DNA of 64,000 bases, taken from Syntrophomonadaceae bacterium (lineage in GTDB: Bacteria; Bacillota; Syntrophomonadia; Syntrophomonadales; Syntrophomonadaceae). Under the pieces are notes generated by a model. It was not told where the DNA came from and made no database searches. It saw only the letters and a program-made list of their open reading frames with translations. The position numbers and the translations under genes are program-made. Positions within the stretch are counted from its first letter, which is position 1, and every line of letters starts with the position of its first letter. Shown piece by piece: positions 27,338 through 35,652 of the stretch. The stretch is taken from contig JAAYJK010000050.1 of the NCBI GenBank assembly GCA_012522955.1, positions 62,001-126,000 on the forward strand, written 5' to 3'.

Positions 27338-28372
27338 TTACTCGATTATTTCAAAAGAATATTGAGCCAGTTTATCCTGATCCTCCTGGCTGAGTTTATA
27401 TTCCCGATCCAGCAAAGTGCGTTCTTCTTGGCTGCCACATAAGGCAGTAGATAGATAGCGTAGACCATTATCGTTGATCATGGTTACAATACATTTTTTA
27501 TCCGGATGCCGGTGGGCCACCTTCTTGGCAGCTCCCACATTACAGCCGGAGGATATGCCACAAAAGATTCCTTCTTGGGCTGCGATTTCTTTGGCCATGT
27601 CTATAGAATCCTGGGAACTAACCAGTATAATGCCATCCACATAGTCCAGGTTTAAAATTATCGGCAGCAGACCGTCGGCAATTCCCTGTACTTGGTGTTG
27701 CCCGATGGCTCCTCGAGAAAGCATGGGAGATTCCAGGGGCTCGGATATATACACCTTGAGCTCCGGGTTCATCTGCTTCAGATATTTGGCTGTTCCGGTT
27801 ATGGTGCCTCCGGTTCCTTGGCACATAATGAATACATCAACTTTGCCTTCGGTTTGTTCCCATATCTCAGGGCCGGTATTATCATAATGAGACAATACAT
27901 TGTCATCACGACAAAACTGGCCGATTTCGAATATTCTGTCACCATAGCCCTGTTTTATTCTTTCTACTTCTTCCAAGACCAGATCTACGTCGGTTTCAGC
28001 TCCTGGAGTAAGTACCAGTTCGGCTCCATATGCCCTTATGGTTTTTTTTCGTTCTTCGCTCATGCCTTCAGGCATTACTATAATAACCTGATATCCTTTG
28101 GCCGCCCCCACCATGGCAGCAGCTATTCCGGTATTGCCAGTGGTGCCTTCCAACAAGATCATACCGGGCTTAAGATCTCCTCTTTTTTCGGCTTGTTCAA
28201 CTATAGCGTGTACCACTCGGTCCTTTAAACTGCCGCTGGGGTTGGTATACTCCAATTTTACACAAATATCGGCATTGATATCGGCCGATATTCTATTTAA
28301 GCGAATCATAGGCGTGTGTCCTACTGCCTCCAGTACATTATCCATTATTCTCTGTCTTGAACTCCAGTTCAA
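27338..28372 (-). CDS. PLP-dependent cysteine synthase / cystathionine beta-synthase-like enzyme
   Basis: Fold-type II PLP enzyme of sulfur amino acid metabolism. 344 residues from the chosen start. The PLP lysine lies in NPSGSLKDRV, the substrate loop is EGTTGNTG and the phosphate loop GTGGTITG. It uses O-acetylserine, serine or a related substrate; the sequence does not decide between CysK and CBS, and there is no C-terminal CBS-pair domain. I chose TTG at 28372 because GGGAGGG lies eight bases upstream. An upstream ATG at 28420 is only about ten bases beyond a -10 box and would be nearly leaderless; MDNVLEAVGHTPMIRL at 28345 is a third option. Confidence 0.88.
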   Translation of the reverse strand: MNWSSRQRIMDNVLEAVGHTPMIRLNRISADINADICVKLEYTNPSGSLKDRVVHAIVEQAEKRGDLKPGMILLEGTTGNTGIAAAMVGAAKGYQVIIVMPEGMSEERKKTIRAYGAELVLTPGAETDVDLVLEEVERIKQGYGDRIFEIGQFCRDDNVLSHYDNTGPEIWEQTEGKVDVFIMCQGTGGTITGTAKYLKQMNPELKVYISEPLESPMLSRGAIGQHQVQGIADGLLPIILNLDYVDGIILVSSQDSIDMAKEIAAQEGIFCGISSGCNVGAAKKVAHRHPDKKCIVTMINDNGLRYLSTALCGSQEERTLLDREYKLSQEDQDKLAQYSFEIIE

Positions 28373-28428
28373 ACTGCATTCCCTCCCTAAGTAATAATTC
28401 CTAGAAAATATTTTCCCCATTATCTCTT

Positions 28429-28456
28429 TTTATAAGAATATTCGTCAATAAATCAA
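28429..28456 (-). promoter_or_regulatory. Sigma-A-type promoter of the PLP enzyme gene
   Basis: Minus strand: TTGATT (28456-28451), 16-base spacer, TATAAA (28434-28429). It supports the start at 28372 rather than 28420. Confidence 0.55.
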
Positions 28457-28482
28457 AGAACCCTGCCGAATCTAGTTATAAA

Positions 28483-28510
28483 TGAGCCAAAGGAAAGGTT
28501 CCTTTGACTC
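28483..28510 (-). terminator. Hairpin after the YkgJ-like gene
   Basis: Arms GAGTCAAAGGAA and TTCCTTTGGCTC on the minus strand with a three-base loop and one mismatch, then ATTTATAA. It lies about 30 bases past the end of the gene at 28540-29160. Confidence 0.6.
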
Positions 28511-28539
28511 ACTTCTACTATATTATCATAATTATCGAG

Positions 28540-29160
28540 CTATAATCGCCATTCTTGTCGAAAATATATTTGCCGCTTAATGGTAAATCGTTCTACCGGG
28601 GGGCAGGACTGTAAGAATGGGGGCAGGTCCTTGGTTTCGGCCTGGAAAATAGCCAACAAGTGATCAAAGAAAAGTGGCCGCCTATCTTTATCTCTGAGAC
28701 TTAATCCCTGAGCTTTGAGGATGTCAGCAATTCTATGGTTTAACTCTATTTCATAATCCTCCAGTTGGGTAAAAAAGTCTTTCCAATGCTTTATCTTTGC
28801 TTCTTTTTCCCAGGCAATACCGGGGCATACGAAGTGACGACAGATAGATTCCCGCTGTAGCTGCTTAAGCAGGCATCCCCCATCGGCGCGATGAAAGTGG
28901 CATTTATAACTGTCTCCGTCAATAGAATTATTAACCGTTAAAGAGGCATCCAATACGGTTACGTCCTCTATATTCATCAGGTAGTTCATTATATCGGGAT
29001 GGTTTTGCAGCAAATAAGCAAAATCGCTGGGATAAAAAACCGGCGAATAATGGCCGCAGCAGCCCTTATCATCCTGTCTGGGACAGTCCCGGCATAGGTC
29101 TACTTCGATATAACTACGTAAGCCTTCATTGTGAAAAACCAGTTCAATTTCTTTAAACAT
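28540..29160 (-). CDS. Cysteine-rich YkgJ-like (putative zinc/iron-chelating) protein
   Basis: 206 residues. Cysteines are arranged as in the YkgJ/CxxCxxCC family: CRDCPRQDDKGCCGHYSP near residue 20, then KCHFHRADGGCLL and RESICRHFVCPG. This pattern is thought to chelate a metal or cluster; the function is unknown. The open frame continues upstream, but a GGAGGT site six bases before the ATG at 29160 fixes the start. It points toward the PLP enzyme gene with a hairpin between them. Confidence 0.75.
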   Translation of the reverse strand: MFKEIELVFHNEGLRSYIEVDLCRDCPRQDDKGCCGHYSPVFYPSDFAYLLQNHPDIMNYLMNIEDVTVLDASLTVNNSIDGDSYKCHFHRADGGCLLKQLQRESICRHFVCPGIAWEKEAKIKHWKDFFTQLEDYEIELNHRIADILKAQGLSLRDKDRRPLFFDHLLAIFQAETKDLPPFLQSCPPVERFTIKRQIYFRQEWRL

Positions 29161-29634
29161 GATGCTACCTCCAGCCAATAATAATATTATATTATAGTTC
29201 CATGAAAAGGCCAGATGGAAAAGCCATAAAGGTAGAGAATTATTCTGGGTAGAAGGTGTAAAAGGCAGATTAGCGAAGTGTAATTTGGATTTGCTTATTC
29301 GGGAGCAGGTTAGATCTTTTATAAACTTTACAGTGAGCAGCTTGAAGAAGATTACTTGGAAAGGTATATGTAATGGGATAAATGCCATAGAAGAGAAAAC
29401 CAATAATGCACATATTATTCCCCTGCGAAAACTCAGCAAAACTGGTTTGGATGCATAAATATGTAGGAGGCATTTGATGCAGCATGGCAATAGATGAACA
29501 TTGTATTTCTATTTTTTGATTTACAAAGTAGATAGCTAAAGAACAAACCAATCTTTCAGCGGTTTTCATTTGGCGCTAATCCGCTCATAATATTACATAG
29601 CGGGAGAAAAGCAGCCCCCCAAAAATCATGGGGC
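29161..29634. other. Long gene-free stretch upstream of repeat copy D
   Basis: 474 bases between the divergent YkgJ-like gene and repeat copy D. I found no gene with a start and ribosome binding site. One stop-free stretch on the plus strand (29204-29458) reads like protein but has no start codon at its beginning. Confidence 0.4.
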
Positions 29635-29770
29635 TTACTAGCCCCCATGATCGGGACCACAAGCGATAAGAAAAAAATTTTGCTAGGTAGAAAGTGGGCA
29701 GTCAAAGACCGCCCCTACAAATATTTGGCGGTTAAAAACTAAATTGGGATAAACCATTTTCGTGTGAACT
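29635..29770 (-). repeat. Dispersed ~135-bp intergenic repeat, copy D (reverse)
   Basis: Minus-strand copy: AGTTCACACGAAAATGG at 29770 downwards, GCCAAATATTTGTAGG, the core with one change in the second arm (GACTGCC for GACCGCC), and GATCATGGGGGCTAGTAA at the other end. Its end forms a hairpin with adjacent sequence (ATCATGGGG at 29625-29633 with CCCCCATGAT at 29642-29651). Confidence 0.8.
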
Positions 29771-29896
29771 ATTGGAAATCAAGGATGAGGATAGAAGGGC
29801 CCGATCCCTGGTCTTGACATTTGCATTTTAAAAGACTTGCAGTTATTATTTAGCTTAGATGTTAAATAATACACTGGTATAAGGAGTAAACGGGCT

Positions 29897-30511
29897 ATGA
29901 CCATTGCGTCTCTGGGGATTATGGGAGGGACTTTTAATCCCATACATTATGGACATCTTATTGCTGCAGAGTGTGCCCGGGTGGAGTTCCAGCTGGAGCA
30001 GGTGATATTTATACCGGCCCGAATCCCCCCCCATAAGGAAGACTGGGACCTACTAAATCAGGCCGAACGCTATCGCATGGTGGAAATGGCAGTGGGCAGC
30101 AATCCCGCCTTTCAAGTTTCGGATCTGGAAATGAAGCGGGAAGGGGTATCTTATACCGTTGATACCCTTGATCATTATTGTCGCTGCTATCCAGCCAGCC
30201 AAATATTTTTCATTATGGGGCTTGATTCTCTTTTTATATTGGATACCTGGAAGGACATAGAGCGTTTGACCCAATTATGCCGATTTATCATAGTTACCCG
30301 TCCTGGTTATAATATCAATGAGGAAGTACAGATCAGGGAACGCTTGCCAGCAGATTTCTGGTCTCAGGCTGATTTCCTGGAGATACCCGGCTTGGACATA
30401 TCCTCCAGTGACATCAGAATGAGGGTGGCTAAAGGGAAGCCTATTAGATATATGCTGCCAGAAACGGTGGAAAGCTATATCAGGCAAAAGTATTTCTACC
30501 GGGAAGGGTAA
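29897..30511 (+). CDS. nadD: Nicotinate-nucleotide adenylyltransferase
   Basis: Transfers AMP from ATP to nicotinate mononucleotide in NAD synthesis. 204 residues, full length. The nucleotidyltransferase motif is GGTFNPIHYGHL (about 10-21) and the second ATP-binding motif is SSSDIRMRV near the C-terminus. AAGGAG lies about eleven bases upstream. It forms a unit with yqeK (6-base gap) and, after a decayed gene, rsfS; this order is common in Firmicutes. Confidence 0.96.
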   Translation: MTIASLGIMGGTFNPIHYGHLIAAECARVEFQLEQVIFIPARIPPHKEDWDLLNQAERYRMVEMAVGSNPAFQVSDLEMKREGVSYTVDTLDHYCRCYPASQIFFIMGLDSLFILDTWKDIERLTQLCRFIIVTRPGYNINEEVQIRERLPADFWSQADFLEIPGLDISSSDIRMRVAKGKPIRYMLPETVESYIRQKYFYREG

Positions 30512-30517
30512 ATATAA

Positions 30518-31096
30518 ATGGAACCCAATGAAGCCTTGGATTTAATTAAACAGCGCTTGTCACCTAATAGGTACCGGCATTCTCTGGGAGTGGCAGACAC
30601 TGCAGTTATTTTAGCCCGCCGCTATGCCGAGGATGAATCTTGGGCTTACCTGGCCGGTGTTCTCCATGATTATGCCCGAAATCTGCCCCCAGACCAATTA
30701 TTGTCCATTGCCGGGCAGCATGGTCTGATTAAGCAGCAGGTGGAATTAGAGGTTCCCGATTTGCTACATGGGCCGGTAGCAGCTTTATTATTGCAGAATG
30801 ATATGGCTGCCACCATACCGAAAGCAGTATTAGAGGCTATTGCTTGTCATACTCTGGGCTCAGTGCAAATGAGTGAACTGGATAAAATTTTGTTCCTGGC
30901 CGATATGATTGAACCTGGGCGCTGCTACCCTGGAGTTGGGGAATTAAGAAAAGAGGCTTTTCTAGATCTGGATCGGGCTATGTTGTTAGCCTTGGAAAGC
31001 AGTATCAGGTATTGTTTGGATACCGGGAAAATACTGCACCCCCTGAGCGTACAGGTTAGAAATGCTTTTCTTAAGCAGGTGCATGGAGTTGGGTAA
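30518..31096 (+). CDS. yqeK: HD-domain hydrolase YqeK
   Basis: 192 residues. The HD metal motif is visible as RYRHSLGVADTA and GVLHDYARN (HD at about 49-50), then EAIACHTLG and FLADMIEPGR. YqeK proteins hydrolyse diadenosine tetraphosphate symmetrically. The gene lies between nadD and rsfS, as in Bacillus. Confidence 0.93.
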   Translation: MEPNEALDLIKQRLSPNRYRHSLGVADTAVILARRYAEDESWAYLAGVLHDYARNLPPDQLLSIAGQHGLIKQQVELEVPDLLHGPVAALLLQNDMAATIPKAVLEAIACHTLGSVQMSELDKILFLADMIEPGRCYPGVGELRKEAFLDLDRAMLLALESSIRYCLDTGKILHPLSVQVRNAFLKQVHGVG

Positions 31097-31107
31097 GGTA
31101 GAGGAAT

Positions 31108-31390
31108 ATGGCTAATATTTAGAAGCTTTGTCTGAGTGGGATGATTATCTTTTGGACCATTCAGGCCTGCCCGGTCCACGGGCCAACCTGGAACTTATGT
31201 GGGCGGTAGTCAGACAAGGCATAAGAAATTGTTTGACCGTTACCTGAGCTATGATCAAAAGATAGCCCCTGAAAATATTCCAGAGCTATTTCTGGCTATA
31301 TGTGCTGTGGTAGGTTATGGTAGACTAATAGCAGAAAGAAAAACGTCTGGAAAGACTAGATCCCATATGGGTAGAACAATGACGGGTTAA
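31108..31390 (+). pseudogene. Frameshifted and truncated remnant of a HEAT-repeat-like gene
   Basis: Two overlapping frames read like one protein. The first (from about 31122) gives EALSEWDDYLLDHSGLPGPR then ANLELMWAVVRQG; the second (from about 31220) gives KKLFDRYLSYDQKIAPENIP, then ELFLAICAVVGYGRLIAE. Together they resemble the N-terminal part of a conserved HEAT-repeat (DNA-alkylation-repair-like) family as I remember it, which normally continues much further. The only ATG (31108) with a weak ribosome site reads MANI and stops, so there is a second frameshift near the start. It lies between yqeK and rsfS. No single frame is intact. Confidence 0.65.
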
Positions 31391-31424
31391 AAAAGGGTAG
31401 AGCATAATAATAGGAGGGCTGTTA

Positions 31425-31790
31425 TTGGAAAAGATAAAAGATTTAGTGAAAATCATAGCCGAAGCCTGTGAGGAAGAAAAGGCTATAGATCTCACCGTGC
31501 TCAATGTACACGATCTTACCGTACTGGTTGATTATTTCGTGATAGCCAGCGGCCGCAGTATTATTCAGGTCAGAAGTATAGTGGAACACATTGAAGAGGT
31601 GTTAGAATCAGCAGGAGTGAAACCTTTACGTAGGGCCGGCCATGGTGAAGGCAAATGGGTGGTACTGGATTATGGTTCTATTATGGTTCATGTTTTCCGC
31701 CAGGAAGAAAGGGAATACTATAATCTGGAGAACTTATGGGGCGATGCCCAGGTACTGCAGTTCGATACCGGGGAAGCGGCCAGGTCTTAA
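31425..31790 (+). CDS. rsfS: Ribosomal silencing factor RsfS
   Basis: Binds L14 on the large subunit and blocks subunit joining in slow growth. 121 residues, family length. The conserved segments are DLTVLVDYFVIASGRS and RAGHGEGKWVVLDYGSIMVHVF. Start TTG at 31425, seven bases after AGGAGGG. It follows yqeK after a decayed gene. Confidence 0.95.
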   Translation: MEKIKDLVKIIAEACEEEKAIDLTVLNVHDLTVLVDYFVIASGRSIIQVRSIVEHIEEVLESAGVKPLRRAGHGEGKWVVLDYGSIMVHVFRQEEREYYNLENLWGDAQVLQFDTGEAARS

Positions 31791-31937
31791 TCATACAGAT
31801 AATTGTCCCAAGCGATTAGGGCCATTAATCGGGGAGACTAACCCTAGCTAATTATGGTGCCTTTATTGAAGATCTTCACATTTCCATCTTTAGGTACTTT
31901 TCATTGATTATACTTAATTAAATATATATAGATGATA

Positions 31938-31965
31938 AGCTCCCGGCGTGTTACCAGGGAGCTTA
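31938..31965 (+). terminator. Hairpin downstream of rsfS
   Basis: Arms AAGCTCCC and GGGAGCTT with a twelve-base loop. Only AATTG follows rather than a T run, so termination is uncertain. Confidence 0.4.
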
Positions 31966-31979
31966 ATTGTATCCATGAA

Positions 31980-32060
31980 ATGCTGAAGCTGGCCTGGGAT
32001 ATAGCCCAGGTGCTGGGCAGCAGCATCGGCGAGCTATTTAGTTTCGGGGAAAACCAGTAG
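31980..32060 (+). pseudogene. Fragment resembling the end of an Xre-type HTH protein
   Basis: The 26 codons from 31980 read MLKLAWDIAQVLGSSIGELF then SFGENQ and stop. This resembles the last helices of Xre/Cro-type domains (LKIAxALGVSxxELF). An in-frame TGA directly precedes it and no upstream frame continues the domain, so it looks like a remnant between the convergent rsfS and ogt genes. Confidence 0.35.
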
Positions 32061-32078
32061 CTAGAGATAATTCTGTTG

Positions 32079-32594
32079 CTAGGCTTTTAAGCGATCTTTT
32101 TCCATATTAATCATTTCCAGCTTCATATTTATACCCCCTGGACCTGAAAAACCTCCCAGACTATTTCGGCCTACTACCCTATGGCAAGGTATAACCAAAG
32201 GTATGGGATTGTTGCGGTTGGCCTGGCCTACTGCCCGGGCTGCTCTGGGACTGCCAATAGCCCGGGCTACCTGTCCGTAGGTAAGAGTAGTTCCATAAGG
32301 GATGGTGAAAACATATTCCAGGCTCCTGCGGTAAAAGGGAGGCAGAGCAGAGATATCAGGTTCAACATCCCAATCATTTATTATGCTGCCCTTATAATAA
32401 GCCCTTATTTTATTAACCAGAGCTACGGATTTATCTTCACGGTCCAGCAACTGAATTCCCTGGCACTGGTGATCATGTCCCAGTTGATTTATATCCAAGT
32501 GGGCCTGGGGCAGCAGCAACCCATGAAGGATATTACCTTCCATTAAACAGGCTGCGCTGCCTCTTGCGGTATCAAATACATACCAGACATCCAT
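32079..32594 (-). CDS. ogt: Methylated-DNA--protein-cysteine methyltransferase
   Basis: Removes alkyl groups from O6-alkylguanine in a single-turnover reaction. 171 residues. The acceptor cysteine is in IPCHRVVG and the DNA-binding part in GTTLTYGQVARAIGSPRAARAVG. It is 11 bases downstream of leuS on the same strand and so is probably co-transcribed with it behind the T-box. Confidence 0.94.
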   Translation of the reverse strand: MDVWYVFDTARGSAACLMEGNILHGLLLPQAHLDINQLGHDHQCQGIQLLDREDKSVALVNKIRAYYKGSIINDWDVEPDISALPPFYRRSLEYVFTIPYGTTLTYGQVARAIGSPRAARAVGQANRNNPIPLVIPCHRVVGRNSLGGFSGPGGINMKLEMINMEKDRLKA

Positions 32595-32605
32595 GGCTTT
32601 ACTCC

Positions 32606-35083
32606 TTATTTGGCCACTATATTGACCAATTTTTGTGGAACCACTATGATTTTCGCAATCTTTTTACCCTGAATATGCTCCTGAATCCTTTCCAATTCCA
32701 AGGCTCGGGCTTTTAAGTCCTCTTCACTGATATCAACCGGTACCCACAGTCGATCTCTGACCTTGCCCATTATCTGCACCACAATCTCAATTTCATCCTG
32801 TATCAGGGCTTGGAGGTCGTATTTAGGCCATTTCTGCTGGCAAATACTGCCTTCCTTTTGGCAGCGATGCCATAGTTCCTCACAGATGTGAGGAGTAAAA
32901 GGGGTTAAGAGTACCAAGAGGCTCTGGAGGGCTTCTTTGACCACGGCCAAATTAGCCTGTTCCTTATCCTTATAGGCATTCAGGGTGTTGGAAAGTTCCA
33001 TTATAGCGCTTATAGCGGTATTAAAGTTAAAGCGTCCTTCTATATCTTCACTTACCTTTTTAATGGTAGTATGGGTTTTAAAGCGCAGAGCTCTAGCATC
33101 GTCATCTAGATTATCAAAGCTGTCGGGTATCTGGATGGCCTGAATGGATTCTGCATATTCCATGACCAGGCGCCAGATCCGGTTTAAGAAGCGATAGGCT
33201 CCTTCAACTCCCTGATCGCTCCACTCCAAATCCCTTTCCGGAGGAGATGCAAAAAGAATAAACAGCCGGGCGGTATCAGCACCGTAGGTGTTGATTATTT
33301 CTTCCGGGCTGACTACGTTGCCTTTGGATTTGGACATCTTGGAGCTGTCTTTTAATACCATTCCCTGGGTTAGCAGATTGATAAAGGGTTCCTGACAGGA
33401 AAGCATATCGATGTCATAAAGAAACTTGGTAAAAAACCGGGCATACATAAGATGAAGTATGGCATGTTCCACTCCGCCGATGTATTGATCTACCGGCATC
33501 CAGTAATCTGCCGCTTCCTTGCTGAAAGGAAGATTTTCTTCGTGGGGACTGCAGTAGCGATCAAAATACCAACTGGAACAAACGAAAGTATCCATAGTAT
33601 CAGTTTCCCGGCGAGCTTCTCCGCCACAGTCGGGGCAGGTGGTACGGGTAAAGCTCTCCACGTAATTAAGCGGCGATTCACCAGAAGGCTTGAATTCAAC
33701 ATCTTCCGGCAGAAGTACCGGCAGTTGATCCTCTTTTAAACATACGATACCACATTTTTCACAATATACTATGGGAATGGGAGCACCCCAATAACGCTGG
33801 CGGGATATTAACCAGTCCCGTAGACGGAAATTAACGGTGCCCACCCCGATACTATGTTCTTCCATATGTTTGATTGTTGCCGCTATGCCTTCCTCTACCT
33901 GCAAGCCATCAAAGGCACCAGAGTTGACCATTACCCCATCTCCAGTATAGGCTTCGGTCATTTCAGCTGCATCAGCCGGGGAATCTGTACTTTTGATTAC
34001 TACTCGGATAGGTATATCATATTTGCGGGCAAATTCAAAGTCACGCTGGTCATGAGCCGGTACCGCCATTATGGCTCCAGTTCCATAATCCATCAATACA
34101 TAATTAGCAATCCAAATCGGAACTCTTTCTCCGTTCATAGGGTTAAGGGCATAAGCGCCGGTAAACACCCCTTCTTTTTCAGTTTCATTGGCGGTTCGAG
34201 TCAGTTCTGATACGCTTTTCATACTTCCCGCGAATTTTTTTACTGCTGCTGCTTCGGCTTTGCCTTGAGAAATTACCTCCACCAGTGGGTGTTCCGGGGC
34301 CAGAACCATGTAGGTAACGCCAAATACCGTGTCCGGGCGAGTGGTAAAAACCGTCATGGATTGGTTAAGGCCTTCAATGGGCATGGAGAACTGGCAGCCT
34401 TCACTACGGCCGATCCAGTTTCTCTGCATGGTTTTAACTTTTTCCGGCCAGCCGGGCAGTTGCTCCAAATCATCCAAAAGTCTTTGGGCATAATCAGTTA
34501 TTTTAAAGAACCATTGCTCCAGTTGCTTTTTTTCCACTTCAGCTTCACAGCGTTCACAAGCTCCATCCACTACCTGCTCATTGGCCAAGACGGTCTGACA
34601 GGAGGGACACCAATTAACCGCTGACTTTTTCTTGTAAGCCAGGCCGTTTTCATAGAGTTTCACAAACATCCACTGGGTAAATTTATAATAATCAGGCTTG
34701 CAAGTAGCCAGCTCCCGATCCCAATCGTAGCTGATGCCCATGGTTTTTAACTGCTGTTTCATGTTTGCAATATTGGCATTGGTCCAGATAGAAGGATGGG
34801 TAGCATTTTTAATGGCGGCGTTTTCAGCCGGAAGTCCAAAAGCATCCCAGCCCATAGGGTGCAGAACATTATAGCCATTCATACTTTTAAAACGGGCCAC
34901 TACATCACCTATGGCATAATTGCGTACATGTCCCATATGCAGGTTGCCGGAGGGGTAAGGAAACATTTCAAGGTCATAGTATTTTGGCTTCTCGGGATCT
35001 TCAATGACCTTAAAGAACTGGTTTTCTTCCCAGTATTCCTGCCATTTTCTTTCAATAACATGGTGATCATACTTCTTGTTCAT
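32606..35083 (-). CDS. leuS: Leucyl-tRNA synthetase
   Basis: Class I synthetase that charges tRNA-Leu. 825 residues, full length. The HIGH motif is visible in [17 protein letters not shown] (HMGH at about 49-52) and KMSKS in [13 protein letters not shown]; a CP1 editing domain (about 225-420, with [19 protein letters not shown]) separates them. RBS AAGGAGG six bases before ATG. A T-box leader with a leucine specifier precedes it and should raise its expression when tRNA-Leu is uncharged. Confidence 0.97.
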   Translation of the reverse strand: MNKKYDHHVIERKWQEYWEENQFFKVIEDPEKPKYYDLEMFPYPSGNLHMGHVRNYAIGDVVARFKSMNGYNVLHPMGWDAFGLPAENAAIKNATHPSIWTNANIANMKQQLKTMGISYDWDRELATCKPDYYKFTQWMFVKLYENGLAYKKKSAVNWCPSCQTVLANEQVVDGACERCEAEVEKKQLEQWFFKITDYAQRLLDDLEQLPGWPEKVKTMQRNWIGRSEGCQFSMPIEGLNQSMTVFTTRPDTVFGVTYMVLAPEHPLVEVISQGKAEAAAVKKFAGSMKSVSELTRTANETEKEGVFTGAYALNPMNGERVPIWIANYVLMDYGTGAIMAVPAHDQRDFEFARKYDIPIRVVIKSTDSPADAAEMTEAYTGDGVMVNSGAFDGLQVEEGIAATIKHMEEHSIGVGTVNFRLRDWLISRQRYWGAPIPIVYCEKCGIVCLKEDQLPVLLPEDVEFKPSGESPLNYVESFTRTTCPDCGGEARRETDTMDTFVCSSWYFDRYCSPHEENLPFSKEAADYWMPVDQYIGGVEHAILHLMYARFFTKFLYDIDMLSCQEPFINLLTQGMVLKDSSKMSKSKGNVVSPEEIINTYGADTARLFILFASPPERDLEWSDQGVEGAYRFLNRIWRLVMEYAESIQAIQIPDSFDNLDDDARALRFKTHTTIKKVSEDIEGRFNFNTAISAIMELSNTLNAYKDKEQANLAVVKEALQSLLVLLTPFTPHICEELWHRCQKEGSICQQKWPKYDLQALIQDEIEIVVQIMGKVRDRLWVPVDISEEDLKARALELERIQEHIQGKKIAKIIVVPQKLVNIVAK

Positions 35084-35111
35084 ATTTTCCTCCTTGTTAA
35101 AATATCAGAAA

Positions 35112-35142
35112 ATAAAAAAACTCATCCCCGGTAAGGGACGAG
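35112..35142 (-). terminator. Terminator of the leuS T-box
   Basis: Minus strand arms CTCGTCCC and GGGATGAG (one G-U pair), then TTTTTTTATT. It is mutually exclusive with the antiterminator formed by TAAGGG and CCCTTA. Confidence 0.85.
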
Positions 35143-35185
35143 AGATGTTTTCCCGCGGTACCACCCTTATTGACAGATACAATAA

Positions 35186-35261
35186 TGGTGGAGCTAGTGG
35201 GATTCGAACCCACGACCTCTTGAATGCCATTCAAGCGCGCTCCCAACTGCGCCATAGCCCC
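35186..35261 (-). tRNA. tRNA-Ala (anticodon GGC)
   Basis: 76-nt cloverleaf on the minus strand. The acceptor arms GGGGCTA and TAGCTCC pair with the G3-U70 wobble that identifies alanine tRNAs. The anticodon stem CTTGA/TCAAG encloses the loop ATGGCAT (anticodon GGC); the T arm is GTGGG-TTCGAAT-CCCAC. Discriminator A73 and CCA are encoded. It lies inside the leuS T-box leader and shares its promoter; a lone TATAAT 19 bases upstream (35285-35280) has no good -35 partner. Confidence 0.97.
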
Positions 35262-35443
35262 ACGTCATGTCCACTCGATATTATAACGGTATTTACCGTC
35301 ACAGGCTGAATATCACCTGTGAAGCTCGCCGGTGAGTTCGACAGGCCTTTATATCGTCTCGCACCATCCGACGATTCTCTGAATATCACCCATCTACTAC
35401 TCCGGTTCAATGCTTCGCCTATATAATTGAACGACTGAAAATT

Positions 35444-35472
35444 ATTATAATTAAAAATGTTTGTAAATGCAA
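35444..35472 (-). promoter_or_regulatory. Sigma-A promoter of the T-box / tRNA-Ala / leuS / ogt transcript
   Basis: Minus strand: TTGCAT (35472-35467), 17-base spacer, TATAAT (35449-35444). Start near 35437. The 180 bases from 35473 to comEA show no gene; the comEA start is marked by AAGGTG. Confidence 0.8.
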
Positions 35473-35652
35473 CCTAATAATTCTATTATCTTTACTTATT
35501 TATTTTTTTATAAGTGAGGCGCTCCTTTTTGTTACGCTGCAGATATCCTACCAAGGTCAATGGAGTTCATCCCATAGGTGATACATTTGTGTGGCACAGC
35601 TGAGCGAAAATATTATATAATAATTAACAATTGAGGTAAAATTTGTATTAAG

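Larger units (their letters stand above)
35112..35437 (-). promoter_or_regulatory. T-box riboswitch leader of leuS (interrupted by a tRNA gene)
   Basis: On the minus strand: Stem I begins with GAAGC pairing with GCUUC (near 35315-35418), carries the AGUAGUAG internal loop and a distal GGAUGGUGCGAG loop, and has the specifier GAA-CUC-ACC with CUC (Leu) at 35336-35334. Downstream are hairpins CACAGG/CCUGUG and ACGGUA/UACCGU. The T-box bulge AAGGGTGGTACCGCGGG lies at 35168-35152; its TAAGGG can pair with CCCTTA to form the antiterminator. The competing terminator is CTCGTCCC/GGGATGAG (35142-35121) with TTTTTTT. A complete tRNA-Ala lies at 35186-35261 between Stem I and the T-box bulge. Confidence 0.92.

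Noticed and set aside
29204-29458. Protein-like stop-free stretch on the plus strand
   Set aside because: 84 codons ending in TAA but with no ATG/GTG/TTG near its beginning and no ribosome binding site; family not recognised.
35280-35285. TATAAT 19 bases upstream of tRNA-Ala as a separate tRNA promoter
   Set aside because: The spacing to the tRNA fits, but the -35 position reads CAGCCT with no TGn extension. It is noted in the tRNA entry but not called as a promoter.
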